Assembly (NCBI RefSeq): GCF_002551815.1
Contig: NZ_NVPR01000044.1
Location: forward strand, 1 to 64,000
DNA: 64,000 bases
Direction of reading: 5' to 3'
Source of the DNA: Bacillus sp. AFS098217
GTDB taxonomy: Bacteria; Bacillota; Bacilli; Bacillales; Bacillaceae_G
Numbering within the stretch: the stretch's first letter is position 1; each line of letters opens with the position of its first letter. A program made the position numbers and the translations under genes. Shown here piece by piece: positions 46,590 through 56,787 of the stretch. Below the pieces are notes generated by a model. The model did no database searches and had not been told where the DNA came from. It saw only the letters and a program-made list of their open reading frames with translations.

Positions 46590-46717
46590 ATAAAAACCTT
46601 CGTTCTACATTTATTTATTATGCTTGGGGATATATTTTATATTTTACTGTTTTTTATTGAATTCTTGTCTCGTAATGATCTTAAATGATTGAAATTCTTT
46701 TTTACTCCCCCCTTTAT

Positions 46718-47149
46718 TTAATCATGTACCTGCAAACTTAAGAAATATATACCCTTCTTTGCCTTAAATATGTATTCTTCAGAACTGCAGGCATAATAGC
46801 CTTTTGCATCTACTCGTACCCAATACACTTCGCATAATTCTTGTTCAAATTCAGTCAATAATAGCTCTATTATGTATAGTTTTGGTGTTAATCCATTCAA
46901 CTCATAACCTTTTGGGATATTCCTAAACCAATATTCTATACCATCAGGATATTCGCAAAAGAGAAATTTTTCTTTCCAGTCTTTCAGTTGTATTAGTTCA
47001 ACGTTGTCTTCTTTAGTGAAATCTTTTGTAAGTTTATAGATGTCGTCCTGTTTATTTGATGATAATAGAACTAATTCATAATAATTGCTCACCTGTCTAA
47101 ATGCATTTACTTCTGCAAAATCTTGTAAGATTTCATGTATTGTTTTCAC
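46718..47149 (-). CDS. hypothetical protein, possible immunity protein, 143 aa
   Basis: GTG 47149 lies 7 bp after GGAGG. Acidic protein rich in Glu and aromatic residues (FCEYPDGIEYWFRNIPKGYEL), without membrane helices. It is next to the SMI1/KNR4 gene on the same strand, and its size and composition suit an immunity protein. This is by context only; the family is not recognised. Confidence 0.55.
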   Translation of the reverse strand: MKTIHEILQDFAEVNAFRQVSNYYELVLLSSNKQDDIYKLTKDFTKEDNVELIQLKDWKEKFLFCEYPDGIEYWFRNIPKGYELNGLTPKLYIIELLLTEFEQELCEVYWVRVDAKGYYACSSEEYIFKAKKGIYFLSLQVHD

Positions 47150-47347
47150 TGCTCATCCTCCTTTATTCCAAAATTCCTCATTAGAATCTAATATTCATTA
47201 TAAAGCAATTTACACTCAGTAGTAACTTGAATTACCTATGGGATGTTGACGTTTTTGTATTTTTCAAACAAATACGGTGCGTGAAATTAAGGACTTCATT
47301 CAAAAAAAAAAAAAAAAAACCTACTTTTCATAGGTTCTCCTCTCTAA

Positions 47348-47947
47348 CTAAGCTATATGATTGTATTTTGATAAAAACGGCATTCGTTTTGCTACGGCCG
47401 CATATATTTGAAAAATAATTTTTGCTAACGGTTCTAATTTACGTGTACTTTGCATGATTAAAGCACTTGTGATAAATGTAAGGAATGCTCCTCCGATTAC
47501 ATCTGCTGGATAATGAACACCTACATAAATACGTGATACACCTACTAATATAGCCCATACTAAAGCGATATATTTAAGTTTTTCTCCTCTTAAAAGGAAT
47601 GTAAATGCAATTGAAAATACAAGTACAGAATGATCACTTACAAATGATGAATCTGCTGCGTGTGGTATCAATTGATGCACATGATGTGTTATAAATGGGC
47701 GCGGATGATAATATACCGCATGAATCAAAACATTTATTAGTAATGCGATACCCATTGAAAGGACACTATATAAAACTGTATATTGTTTTCCTAGTGCTAT
47801 CTCTTTTTTTTCATTATTGAACCATAAAATAAGCATGAAAAGAATAGCCACATAAGGTGCACTATTTGTAATTGTAATCATCAACTTATCTAAAAGTGCT
47901 GATGATCCGGCGACATCATTAATCCATTGAAATACTGTGTAATTCAT
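47348..47947 (-). CDS. PAP2 family phosphatase (undecaprenyl-diphosphatase-like)
   Basis: 199 aa, six membrane helices. PAP2 motifs: YYHPRPF (C1-like), SSFVSDHSVL (C2, with S-D-H instead of S-G-H) and SRIYVGVHYPADVIGG (C3). Resembles BcrC/YwoA enzymes that recycle undecaprenyl diphosphate and give bacitracin resistance. Start ATG 47947 after GGGAGAG. A strong A17 tract and a hairpin lie downstream. Confidence 0.87.
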   Translation of the reverse strand: MNYTVFQWINDVAGSSALLDKLMITITNSAPYVAILFMLILWFNNEKKEIALGKQYTVLYSVLSMGIALLINVLIHAVYYHPRPFITHHVHQLIPHAADSSFVSDHSVLVFSIAFTFLLRGEKLKYIALVWAILVGVSRIYVGVHYPADVIGGAFLTFITSALIMQSTRKLEPLAKIIFQIYAAVAKRMPFLSKYNHIA

Positions 47948-48327
47948 ATTATTCTCTCCCTATTTCCATTCATTGCACTTAAAATAAAAGTACAAGTTCT
48001 ATTGCTTTACACAGTATACAACATCAATATGAAAATGGTCTTAAACTTTTCTCATTTGTTTCTCATTTTAACAAGAAAATATATGACAAAACCTTAAGCA
48101 TTTTTTATAAAAAAATATGTATAGTACCTCAGATCCTTTGAGTGGCGCTATAAAATTGATATTTTCGGTCTTCATCATGCACGAATATTTCTAGCAAAAG
48201 AATACGAAAAAAATTATTAAGAAATAAGATTTTATTCCGCACAAAGGACTATATTTCCAAATTGTGCACCTTAATATTTTTATGTACTAAAAATATCGAA
48301 ACAAATAAAATGATATTCAAGTACACC
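47948..48327. other. intergenic stretch
   Basis: AT-rich upstream region of the PAP2 gene. No gene or clear operator seen. Confidence 0.4.
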
Positions 48328-48372
48328 ACAATCAAAAAAGCATGAAATACAATGTGTATCTCATGCTTTCAT
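48328..48372 (-). terminator. terminator of the two-component operon
   Basis: Arms AAAGCATGA / TCATGCTTT directly after the kinase stop. Confidence 0.75.
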
Positions 48373-48373
48373 T

Positions 48374-49789
48374 TCATAAACGTGTACAAGGGAATGTTAT
48401 TGTGACAACTGTACCTTCACTTTCCTTGCTCGTTAAATTGATGTTTCCCCCGTACTTTTCCACAAGACGCTTTGCAATTGAAAGACCAAGCCCATTTCCA
48501 CCCTGTTTACGGCTTCTTGCTTTATCTACTCTATAAAAACGATTGAGTACATACGGTAAATCTGACTCAGGTATTCCAACGCCATGGTCTATAATACGGA
48601 TGATAATGTTTTTATTCTGCATATTCGTTTGAATACAAATATGTTTATTATTTTCTTTTGTATATTTAACTGCATTATCCATAACGATAATCATAATTTG
48701 CTCTAAGTAAGATGATGGTATGGATACATATGCTTCTTCCGCTTGCATCTCTATATGAAACTGAAAATCAGTTTGAATAACTTTAAAGTTTTGGATCACT
48801 TGTTTTAATATGGTATTCACATGAACTGGTTCGATAGCCAATGGATGTATTTGTTCAGAGTCCGCTCTAGATAGCTCTAATAATTCTGAGACTAATTTGT
48901 TTAATCTATCTACTTCTTTCAAACTGGATTGAAGTGATTTATTGAGCACTTCTGGATCATTCTTCCCCCAACGATTTAGCATTGATAAATGTCCTTGAAT
49001 AATCGTTAATGGCGTTCTAAGTTCATGTGATGCGTCTTCCACAAACTGTTTTTGCTGTATAAAAGATGTTTCCACATCATCCATCAATTCATTAAAAAGA
49101 ATAGCGAGTTTCGCCAGTTCATCACTATTTTCTCGTACAGGAACCCTTTCATTTAGCCCATTTTTTTTAATACGATTCATCGTATCTGTTATATTCTGGA
49201 CACTAGATAGAAGTTTTTTAGCTATAATCGTTCCACCTAAAAAACTAAGTATGAGCCCACCGATACCTGCGACAACAATCACAACGAAAATCCCTTTTAG
49301 CAAATGATCAAATGATTCTAAGTTTGTTGCAATCTCGATAGTTCCTGTAAATCCCTTTGTCTGAATGGGTACACGTTCAATTAATATTCTATCTTCTAAA
49401 TATCTCTTTATATAAGATTCAGATTGCTTACTATACTTCGGTGACACCCACTTCTGATTAAAATCATGAGAAACTGAAAGAATTGATTTTCCATCTTTGT
49501 CTATAATTCGAATCATTTGATGCTTATCGATCATATTATTGAGAAAATCCTTACTATCTTCAAAAGTTTTCTGTGAAAGTGTTTCATTTTTATCTTGAAA
49601 ATATACTGCTATTTCTTTTATTTGTCTGTTCATTTGTTTTTGTTCATAATCTACAGTCCATTTATTAATTACAACAAACTGTAAAAGACTATATAAAACA
49701 AATAAAACAAATAATAATGTAGTTGACCAAAGTGTTAACTTCCACTTTATTGGAAGATTACGGATGCGCTGCATTATATTTTTAATCAT
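48374..49789 (-). CDS. sensor histidine kinase
   Basis: 471 aa. Membrane helices at about residues 18-38 and 168-190 flank an extracytoplasmic sensor; a HAMP region follows. HisKA has FVEDASHELRTPLTII (phospho-His near residue 254). HATPase_c has DNAVKYTKEN, DHGVGIPESDL and GNGLGLSIAKRL. Start overlaps the response-regulator stop by ATGA, so translation is coupled. Confidence 0.92.
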   Translation of the reverse strand: MIKNIMQRIRNLPIKWKLTLWSTTLLFVLFVLYSLLQFVVINKWTVDYEQKQMNRQIKEIAVYFQDKNETLSQKTFEDSKDFLNNMIDKHQMIRIIDKDGKSILSVSHDFNQKWVSPKYSKQSESYIKRYLEDRILIERVPIQTKGFTGTIEIATNLESFDHLLKGIFVVIVVAGIGGLILSFLGGTIIAKKLLSSVQNITDTMNRIKKNGLNERVPVRENSDELAKLAILFNELMDDVETSFIQQKQFVEDASHELRTPLTIIQGHLSMLNRWGKNDPEVLNKSLQSSLKEVDRLNKLVSELLELSRADSEQIHPLAIEPVHVNTILKQVIQNFKVIQTDFQFHIEMQAEEAYVSIPSSYLEQIMIIVMDNAVKYTKENNKHICIQTNMQNKNIIIRIIDHGVGIPESDLPYVLNRFYRVDKARSRKQGGNGLGLSIAKRLVEKYGGNINLTSKESEGTVVTITFPCTRL

Positions 49790-50460
49790 CTCATTATATA
49801 TCCAGCACCTCTAATAGTTTGGATATACTCCTCCTTATCTACACTGTGTAATTTATTTCGTAAATAACGAACATATACATCAACAATGTTTGTTTCGACA
49901 ATTGCATCGTAACCCCATACTTGCTCAAGTAAAATATCACGAGTAAGTACTCGATTGATATTTTTCATAAACGTAAGGAGTAGCTCAAACTCTTTATTTG
50001 TAAGTTCAATGCTCTCGTTGTCTTTTCTTAACGTTCTAGACTCAACATGTAACTGTAAATCTTTAAATGTCAAAAATGATGACTGCTGCTGTTCTTCTTT
50101 TTGTTCACGTCTGAAAATAACTCGCATGCGTGCTAAAAGTTCTTCAATCGCAAATGGCTTTGGAATATAATCATCAGCTCCACTATCTAATCCTGTAACC
50201 CGATCCATAACACTATCGCGGGCTGTTAACATAATGATAGGCGTATTTTTACTTGTCCGTAATCTACGGCACACTTCGATTCCATTCAACCCTGGTAACA
50301 TTAAATCGAGTAAGATAATGTCATAGTCCTTTTCAAGAGCTGCTTCCAATCCTTTTCTTCCATCAAACTGTACATCTACTTTATATCCTTCATACTTTAG
50401 TTCTAATTCTAAAAAATCAGCTAGACTTTCTTCATCTTCGATTATTAATACATAATGCAA
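49786..50460 (-). CDS. OmpR family response regulator
   Basis: 224 aa. Three consecutive TTG codons follow AGGAGG; TTG 50460 has the best spacing (8 bp). The receiver domain has IIEDEE, DIILLDLMLPGLNG (phospho-Asp), MLTARD and YIPKPF. The C-terminal winged helix ends NIVDVYVRYLRNKLH. It pairs with the kinase directly downstream. Confidence 0.93.
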   Translation of the reverse strand: MHYVLIIEDEESLADFLELELKYEGYKVDVQFDGRKGLEAALEKDYDIILLDLMLPGLNGIEVCRRLRTSKNTPIIMLTARDSVMDRVTGLDSGADDYIPKPFAIEELLARMRVIFRREQKEEQQQSSFLTFKDLQLHVESRTLRKDNESIELTNKEFELLLTFMKNINRVLTRDILLEQVWGYDAIVETNIVDVYVRYLRNKLHSVDKEEYIQTIRGAGYIMR

Positions 50461-50472
50461 CAACAATTCCTC

Positions 50473-51003
50473 CTATACCATTAAATGAATAAGTAATCCT
50501 ATACCAAATAGAACCGCGGCTATTTGATGTGTTTTTCGATAAACGATCAATTTTATTTTTTTATTGGACTTATGCAATAGGATACCAACAAATCCAAGCA
50601 ATGTTAAGCATATAAAAGTAAATATACCACTATATATTTGAATTTCATGATGACTTCCTTTTATAAAAAAGTAAACTCCATGGGTAGTTGCAACAGATAA
50701 TATAGCATATCCAATCAAAGTATGAAATTTTTTGACTAAAATATAAAATTCTTTCATCACCTTAAACCCATACAATTTATTTCTGTATAGAAATAGCCAT
50801 ATATGCCGTAAAAACCATAGTGATGCTGCTACGATTGCACCATACTCGCCAAGCGATCCAAGTTGTTTGTTTAAACCTTTTACATGCATCTGATCTCCGT
50901 ACGTAAAATTTATAATTAACATGGAAATACTGAAAGCAATCACACAAATGCCTGTAATCTTTATTAATAAATGAAAAAATTGATTCTTAAGTATCTTCTC
51001 CAT
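50473..51003 (-). CDS. ferric-reductase/cytochrome b-like membrane protein
   Basis: 176 aa with five or so membrane helices and His residues within helices (RHIWLF, FHTLIGY, THGVYFF, THQIAAV, IHLMV) arranged like a ferric-reductase-type transmembrane heme protein. No flavin or NAD domain. It precedes the two-component genes by 12 bp, so it belongs to that operon and may be part of the sensed redox or membrane function. Confidence 0.7.
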   Translation of the reverse strand: MEKILKNQFFHLLIKITGICVIAFSISMLIINFTYGDQMHVKGLNKQLGSLGEYGAIVAASLWFLRHIWLFLYRNKLYGFKVMKEFYILVKKFHTLIGYAILSVATTHGVYFFIKGSHHEIQIYSGIFTFICLTLLGFVGILLHKSNKKIKLIVYRKTHQIAAVLFGIGLLIHLMV

Positions 51004-51131
51004 TTCGTTTTCTCCTCTCCTCTATTAAGAGTTATGTATTTTAAATTCTAACAAATGGAAGAGAAAATAAAATGAAAGAAAGATTAAAATGAAATGAGAA
51101 ATCATACATGAAAAAAATAAATAAAAAAATA

Positions 51132-51659
51132 TTATCCTTTTTCCCTATGTGCAATTTTTTGCGCTAATAAAATAGCACTTCGAATAAATGGAGCTTTTGC
51201 GTTTGTTTAGGAAACCCGATCAAACGGATACTTTACAGCTAGTTCTTGCTTTAATTTTTTATATTCCTCACGTGCCCATTCATTCTTTCTCAAAAAATCA
51301 CGAAATAATAAATTATCATTCCATGTCTCACTGTTATATAGATAAACATGTAAATGATGCGTACCCGCTCTCCATCTTCCCTTTCTAAAAAAACGCCGCT
51401 CGGGAAATTTTTCATGGAATACATATTCGTACCCTAAGGTTCGCATGGGTTCTATCCAATGAGTAACGATCTTTAAATCTTCTACCCCTATCATCATATC
51501 TATAAGAGGCTTTGCATCCAATCCTTCTACTGACGTACTTCCGATATGTTCAATCGCTAAGATGTCTTTTCTTAATAATGCGATAAATTTCTCTTTCTCT
51601 TTAACAAATTCCTTATGCCAATTTGAATCATATGGTTTAATTATGATTTTTTTCTCCAT
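51132..51659 (-). pseudogene. second GrpB family protein with in-frame stop
   Basis: ATG 51659: IIIKPYDSNWHKEFVKEKEK, IEHIGSTSVEGLDAKPLIDM, THHLHVYLYNSE. TAA at 51207-51209 (after YPFDRVS) is followed in the same frame by TNAKAPFIRSAILLAQKIAH and a stop at 51132, the normal C-terminus. The truncation removes only about 25 residues, so residual function is possible. Confidence 0.85.
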
Positions 51660-51801
51660 CTTTTTCTCCCTCTATTTATAATATGTAACTGTTTTATCCT
51701 AATGGAATCGCTCTTTTTATCTAATTAGACAGGAATTTCAATGCACATATCGAATATAGTCACGTTCAGTCTATCTAATTATAGTAAATAAGAGGTGTAA
51801 A

Positions 51802-52236
51802 ATGAACGAAATTCCAGTTACAATTCATTTAGATAACGTCACTTTTCAACTGAAAGAATATCAGGATTTTGATTGGCTTGTTAGTTTAGGAAAAGTATTT
51901 ACTGTATTTGATCAACAAGATTCAGGTAATATATCCTTTGGTATTGAAAAAGATGGGCAGGCTTTGGGGCTCCTCGCGATTTATGTCCCCTGAAGAGTTT
52001 AGATTAGACGCAGTAATAGATGAAAAAACAAATGTATAAATGTATTTAATATGGGCGCAATGGCTTTCTCACTTCTAGGAGGAGAACTTGATCGCTCATT
52101 CTCAAAATGGGATGCCGGAAAGCCTTTATATGATGTAGCCTGCCTTGCTATAGAAAATGATAGAAATAAGCGCTATGCATCCGTTGAAGAATTTTATCTA
52201 GCATGGGAAGCAGCACGTAATGTTGGTATAAAATAA
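51802..52236 (+). pseudogene. serine/threonine-kinase-like protein with central deletion
   Basis: ATG 51802 opens NEIPVTIHLDNVTFQLKEYQ and VSLGKVFTVFDQQDSGNISF (glycine-loop end). It then jumps after about residue 55 to RFMSPEEFRLDAVIDEKTNV in another frame and to GAMAFSLLGGELDRSFSKWD with C-terminal RYASVEEFYLAWEAA. The kinase core (VAIK lysine, HRD, DFG equivalents) is missing, and frames do not match. Confidence 0.75.
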
Positions 52237-52485
52237 AGTTTAATCAAAAATATCGCGTGAACCTATATTTTACGGTAAATAAAAAGAAGCCATTTTGAAA
52301 AAAGATTGCTCAAAATGGTTCTTTATCTACTAATTGATATAGCCATTTTCATAAAAAAGTTTGATTATTCAATCGGATTTTATTGCATAAAAATCCTGTT
52401 AGCTTAATGGTATTTTGAGTTCATAACATGTAGTTTTTTGTATGTCAAAGTTTTTGTGGTCACCCAAGAGAACGTATAATCTTGA

Positions 52486-53682
52486 TCATTCAACTTTTTG
52501 ATAAGGTACTTCAACACCTTCATCGATAAATAATTGCTTCGCAACATCTACATAACTCATCGTATTACGTACCCAATAATACGACTTATCTATTTTAAAA
52601 AGTGGCACAGACAACTGATGCTCAAATGAAATCATAAATTGTATATCCTTTTCAATCGTAAATCTTGTACCAAGTCCATCTGCTAATTCATATCGACCCG
52701 CAATATCATCTTTACTAGTGAGCGGTAAAATTACTACATGTTTCGGTGCTTCTACAGCATATTTTATTCCCATTAAGCAATTCATAATTTCTTGTTCATA
52801 TTGCGGAAATACTTCTTGATTCGTCGCTAACACAATCACTTCTTCTGTTGATATATTAATAAAGGCTTGTGCTGAGCAACCAATCCATCCACCTGTATGA
52901 CCAACCCACTCATCTTGAATGATAAAACCATAACTATAATGCCCAGCGACTTCTGTTGGCGTTAACATAAATTGCACAATCTCTTTGCTAATGTACTGAC
53001 CTTGCCAAAGTGTTTTTAAAAACTTCGCTACCTCTGTCACTGTTGCATAAATGCCACCATCACCATATCCATCATTATATTTTTCGCTTTCGTGTAAATA
53101 TGGGTCATCAATAGCCTCTTTATATTGTTGCTCCTCATAATCATACGTTTGACCTTGCGCTTCGCATTGCTTTGTAGGTTGTGTTGTCGTATGGGTAAGA
53201 TTTAATGGTGCTGCAATATATTGTTGTAAATATGTTTCATACGATAATCCGCTCACTTCCTCAATAATTTTTGCAAGCAAAACATAATTCGTATTACTAT
53301 AAGACCAATGCTCATTCGGCGCATATTGTGGTAGCACCATTTCGATAAATGTTTCAACACCTATTGTTACATCTTCTGCAATATACTCTGGAATACCAGA
53401 TGTGTGTGTAAGTAATTGTGCAACTGTCACCTCTGTAAAATGCGGTACGTTAAACCAATTTGTAATTTTATCTTCTAACTGTAGCTGTCCTTTTTCGATT
53501 AGCTGGAACGTCATTACCGCTGTATACATTTTACTTAATGATGCTAGATTAAATTGTGTATTTTCCGTAATAAGGTGCTGCTTTTTGATTTCTTGATAAC
53601 CATGATAATACTGCTTGATTTGTCCATTTTTTTCATGAGACACAGCACCATTAAACGCAATATTTTTAAGTAGACCTTTCAT
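52486..53682 (-). CDS. class C beta-lactamase-family serine hydrolase
   Basis: 398 aa. Catalytic SxxK in LASLSKMYTA (Ser near residue 48), YSN in HWSYSNTNYVLLAKI, and HTGG in VGHTGGWIGCSAQ near residue 270. A C-terminal lipocalin-like extension (DIAGRYELADGLGTRFTIE) resembles D-aminopeptidase/PBP4*-type hydrolases. There is no signal peptide, so it is cytoplasmic or a peptidase. Start ATG 53682. It forms an operon-like pair with the MarR gene upstream and has an operator copy in front. Confidence 0.88.
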   Translation of the reverse strand: MKGLLKNIAFNGAVSHEKNGQIKQYYHGYQEIKKQHLITENTQFNLASLSKMYTAVMTFQLIEKGQLQLEDKITNWFNVPHFTEVTVAQLLTHTSGIPEYIAEDVTIGVETFIEMVLPQYAPNEHWSYSNTNYVLLAKIIEEVSGLSYETYLQQYIAAPLNLTHTTTQPTKQCEAQGQTYDYEEQQYKEAIDDPYLHESEKYNDGYGDGGIYATVTEVAKFLKTLWQGQYISKEIVQFMLTPTEVAGHYSYGFIIQDEWVGHTGGWIGCSAQAFINISTEEVIVLATNQEVFPQYEQEIMNCLMGIKYAVEAPKHVVILPLTSKDDIAGRYELADGLGTRFTIEKDIQFMISFEHQLSVPLFKIDKSYYWVRNTMSYVDVAKQLFIDEGVEVPYQKVE

Positions 53683-53701
53683 TTGTTAACCCCCTAAATA
53701 A

Positions 53702-53720
53702 ATTAGATATCTAACATATT
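53702..53720. promoter_or_regulatory. MarR operator copy
   Basis: ATTAGATATCTAACATATT, in front of the hydrolase gene. Matches the copy upstream of marR. Confidence 0.6.
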
Positions 53721-53736
53721 GAGCATGAAGAAATTT

Positions 53737-54189
53737 TTATAATTCCTTCATCGCAATCTCCCTTAATTTTTCAACAATGCGTTCTAATTCGTCTACCTCT
53801 TTTGATGAGAGTTTGCTGTAAATTTTGTCTGCGATTTGTTGTTCTACATAATCTTGCTTCGAAAAATACTCCATTCCTTTTTCATCTAACGTTATAAATA
53901 TTTCGCGTCGATTTTGTGGATTAATTTCTCGCTTGATATATTGATTCTTTTCTAATTTCGCAATCAATTGGCTAACTGCACTAGAGCTAATATTCATTTC
54001 AATCGCAATTTCACCAACTGTAATGCGTTTTGCTAAGTACACAATATCTAATACAACCGCCTGCTGTGTTGTAATACCACTATTTAAATATTGCTTATAA
54101 TGTTTAAAGATCAGACGGTTTATTGTATATTCAGCTTCATTAATGCGCTTAACTTGTTCATATAAAGACAAAAAATCACCCTCTAACAT
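53737..54189 (-). CDS. MarR family transcriptional regulator
   Basis: 150 aa. HTH VGEIAIEMNISSSAVSQLIA and wing NPQNRREIFITLDEKG. ATG 54189 overlaps the operator. TTG 54171, 7 bp behind GAGGGTG, is an alternative start. Operators upstream and in front of the hydrolase suggest it represses both. Confidence 0.88.
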   Translation of the reverse strand: MLEGDFLSLYEQVKRINEAEYTINRLIFKHYKQYLNSGITTQQAVVLDIVYLAKRITVGEIAIEMNISSSAVSQLIAKLEKNQYIKREINPQNRREIFITLDEKGMEYFSKQDYVEQQIADKIYSKLSSKEVDELERIVEKLREIAMKEL

Positions 54190-54210
54190 ATTAGATATCT
54201 AACATGTTAG
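54185..54210. promoter_or_regulatory. MarR operator
   Basis: AACATATTAGATATCTAACA plus TGTTAG, a palindrome around TTAGATATCTAA. Confidence 0.6.
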
Positions 54211-54471
54211 AGGGTGATTTATAAAACGTCAATCTTTACTTTAAAAAAGTTGGATTATTCTCTTTCTATGCTGCTCTACAATCGAGCTCTTTCCGTTGGA
54301 AATATGGAAAATTTTATAAAATCATACATAAATCATTTTGAAAGAAGGTTATATATGTATAATCCCCAACAAAAAAGGAGCGTGATAGCTCCTTTTTGTT
54401 CACTCATATTCGTACTAAAAAGTACCTTGCATGGTTTTTCTTTTACACATTTTGTGAAGGTTAATTAAGAA

Positions 54472-54579
54472 TTAATACCCTCCGCCCCAGCAGCTACATC
54501 CAACGATAATCAGTAGAATAAATAATACAACTAATAAAGCAAAGCCTCCACCAAAACCACAAGAACCACCGAAACCCAT
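54472..54579 (-). CDS. YjcZ family sporulation protein, 35 aa
   Basis: MGFGGSCGFGGGF followed by one membrane helix (ALLVVLFILLIIVG) and CSCWGGGY. This Gly-rich, single-helix layout is the YjcZ/SscA sporulation family. ATG 54579 after AGGAGG. Function in spore assembly is known only loosely. Confidence 0.85.
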   Translation of the reverse strand: MGFGGSCGFGGGFALLVVLFILLIIVGCSCWGGGY

Positions 54580-54850
54580 ATTTTCTCCTCCTTTTAGTTT
54601 AAAAATGAATAGGGTTAATCATTTTAACGTGTTCGTATTATACAGTATGTTTATATGTCTTTTTTGAGCGTGTCTACATGAAATTAAAAAAGACACTCAT
54701 TTGAGTGCCTATGCGAACTGTACATAATATAACTTAAAAAACTTTACAATTGAATTCGTCATATAGTAATCCCCCATTGACTGAAACATACCTAGCCGTA
54801 TAATTTTGTTATAAGAACTTTACTACAATTATGGATATTACTTCTCAAAT

Positions 54851-56713
54851 TTAGTTCTCTACATCATAAATTTTTTCAAGCTTAGCTTGAATGGCCTTTT
54901 CAATTTTATTGGCATATTCTTGGAATACATCTTTATAATGAGCATATGGAGACAATGCACAAGCACGTAGCACTGTAATTTTCCATTCCTTATTCCATTC
55001 GCTTTCACTAAATCCGAGACTTTTCACAAATGGCAACGGACTATTACCATAGTCTGGGAAGGCGAAATCTGTATGGGATGTCAGGAATTCATTGTTATAT
55101 AAATGTCCTTGGACATAAGAAGCTTGACCAAAAAAATCATGGTTTAGTTTGTTCATTTTTCCTAGATCCGTATTACCCTCTTCATTAAATACGTAGTCAA
55201 CCATATTAAAATCTGGTTTAGTTAATGGATAAACATAAATGGTCTTATCTCCAACTTTAAATTTTTTATCTTTTAAAAAATGATAAAAAAGATATGCACC
55301 TTCAATACTTGCTCCAAGTAATTTCCCATATCCAGTTACATTTAATGGTAAAACCTTATGAGCTGTCCAAACTGCAGCTGCAGTTGCTCCTGCTTTAGAT
55401 CCTTCGAGAATATATGCCCCAAGTAATGCAGGAATATCCGCTCCTTTTTCAAACACATATGTTGCAAAGTATGAAATTACATCACGCATTCTAATATCTT
55501 TTACAACAATACCACCAGCAGAATAAGGGATATACCCCATTTTGTGTGGATCAATTGTTATTGTTTCAACTTGACTCATTGCTTTAAATGAATTATAAAT
55601 ATCTTTTGATAACCATTCATTGTTTCCAGTAAAAATGTTATATTTCTTATATATTTTATCGATTTTGTCATAATCAATAAATGTATTGTTTTCATCTAAA
55701 AAAATAGAACGAGCATATCCACCATAAGCAGCATCTATATGAATATAGAAGTAAATGCCTTCTTTCATTAATTTTTCTCGTAATGTAACAATTTTATCAA
55801 TACGATCTACTTGCCCCTCTTCTGTTGTACCAATAACACCTACCACACCAAGAATTGGTATGTTTTCTGCAGTCAATTCCCGAATTTTTTCTTCGAGTTT
55901 ATCAATGTTCATGCGATAATGATGATCAACTTCAATTGCTTCTACACAATCAAGACCGATGCCAATAATATCTGCTGCTTTTAGCCAAGAATAGTGCTTT
56001 GTTTGCGGAATTAACCATCTACCTAATTTTTGTAAATGATGGCCACTACGTGCGGAGTGCGCTTTGATTTCATCAATTTTTTCAGGAATTTGATTTAAAA
56101 TATCTAAAATTTCTTCTGTAGACATATTTAATAATTCCCATTCCGTTTTCCCTTCAACAAATTTAGGAACGACTTCTTTAACAGCTAAAGGAAGAGACTT
56201 CATGTTTCTTGCATACCAAAGACCCTCTAGATTAGCAATGGAACCATCTGCACAAATGTGTCCCCAGCTTTTTTCTTTTTTATAACCCATAAGTGTAGCA
56301 AATTCATGGCCGACCTCCTCTTCCATTTGAGAAGTGCCTGGGGAAGATTCATATGCCACATTGTTCCCATTCCATAACATTGCAGCTGTATACGCAATAA
56401 TAGCTGGCATAAGTGTTTCAGAATTCATATGTCCCCAAAACCTTCCGGCCGAATGCCATGGTAATGAATTTGTACGAAGTTTTGAAGATAATACATTCAT
56501 GACACTACGGATATGGTCCGCTGTTTCTTGAAAACTTTTTGAACTTTTATCTTGAGGAGTAATAACCGGTAAATCTTGTGGTTGGTAATTTTGTCGCCAA
56601 CCAACATGTTCATCTACCAATTTGATTAATAACTCCTTGAATAAGTCAGCATTTTCACCCTTATCACCTAAGAATAATGCTTTTAAATTTATATCTGGCA
56701 TTTCATATTTCAT
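54851..56713 (-). CDS. tdcA: tyrosine (aromatic amino acid) decarboxylase, PLP-dependent
   Basis: 620 aa, the length of Enterococcus-type tyrosine decarboxylases. Group II decarboxylase fold: [20 protein letters not shown] near the start, [12 protein letters not shown] (PLP Asp), [17 protein letters not shown] (Schiff-base Lys). It decarboxylates tyrosine to tyramine and CO2, consuming a proton; phenylalanine may also be used. Start ATG 56713 after GGAGGAAATG. The amino acid/amine antiporter 74 bp upstream completes the pathway. Confidence 0.85.
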   Translation of the reverse strand: MKYEMPDINLKALFLGDKGENADLFKELLIKLVDEHVGWRQNYQPQDLPVITPQDKSSKSFQETADHIRSVMNVLSSKLRTNSLPWHSAGRFWGHMNSETLMPAIIAYTAAMLWNGNNVAYESSPGTSQMEEEVGHEFATLMGYKKEKSWGHICADGSIANLEGLWYARNMKSLPLAVKEVVPKFVEGKTEWELLNMSTEEILDILNQIPEKIDEIKAHSARSGHHLQKLGRWLIPQTKHYSWLKAADIIGIGLDCVEAIEVDHHYRMNIDKLEEKIRELTAENIPILGVVGVIGTTEEGQVDRIDKIVTLREKLMKEGIYFYIHIDAAYGGYARSIFLDENNTFIDYDKIDKIYKKYNIFTGNNEWLSKDIYNSFKAMSQVETITIDPHKMGYIPYSAGGIVVKDIRMRDVISYFATYVFEKGADIPALLGAYILEGSKAGATAAAVWTAHKVLPLNVTGYGKLLGASIEGAYLFYHFLKDKKFKVGDKTIYVYPLTKPDFNMVDYVFNEEGNTDLGKMNKLNHDFFGQASYVQGHLYNNEFLTSHTDFAFPDYGNSPLPFVKSLGFSESEWNKEWKITVLRACALSPYAHYKDVFQEYANKIEKAIQAKLEKIYDVEN

Positions 56714-56787
56714 CTTTCATTTCCTCCAAATCACTCAAATATTCAATAACCATATTTAAGGAATAAGTACTAATTATTCGTAACGTT

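Noticed and set aside
47296-47320. Poly-A tract of 17 bases as a phase-variation switch
   Set aside because: Lies downstream of the PAP2 gene, outside any coding or promoter region, and most likely belongs to its terminator region.
54214-54468. 84-aa frame downstream of the MarR operator
   Set aside because: No ribosome site, Ser/Leu-rich random composition, and unusual position over the operator region.
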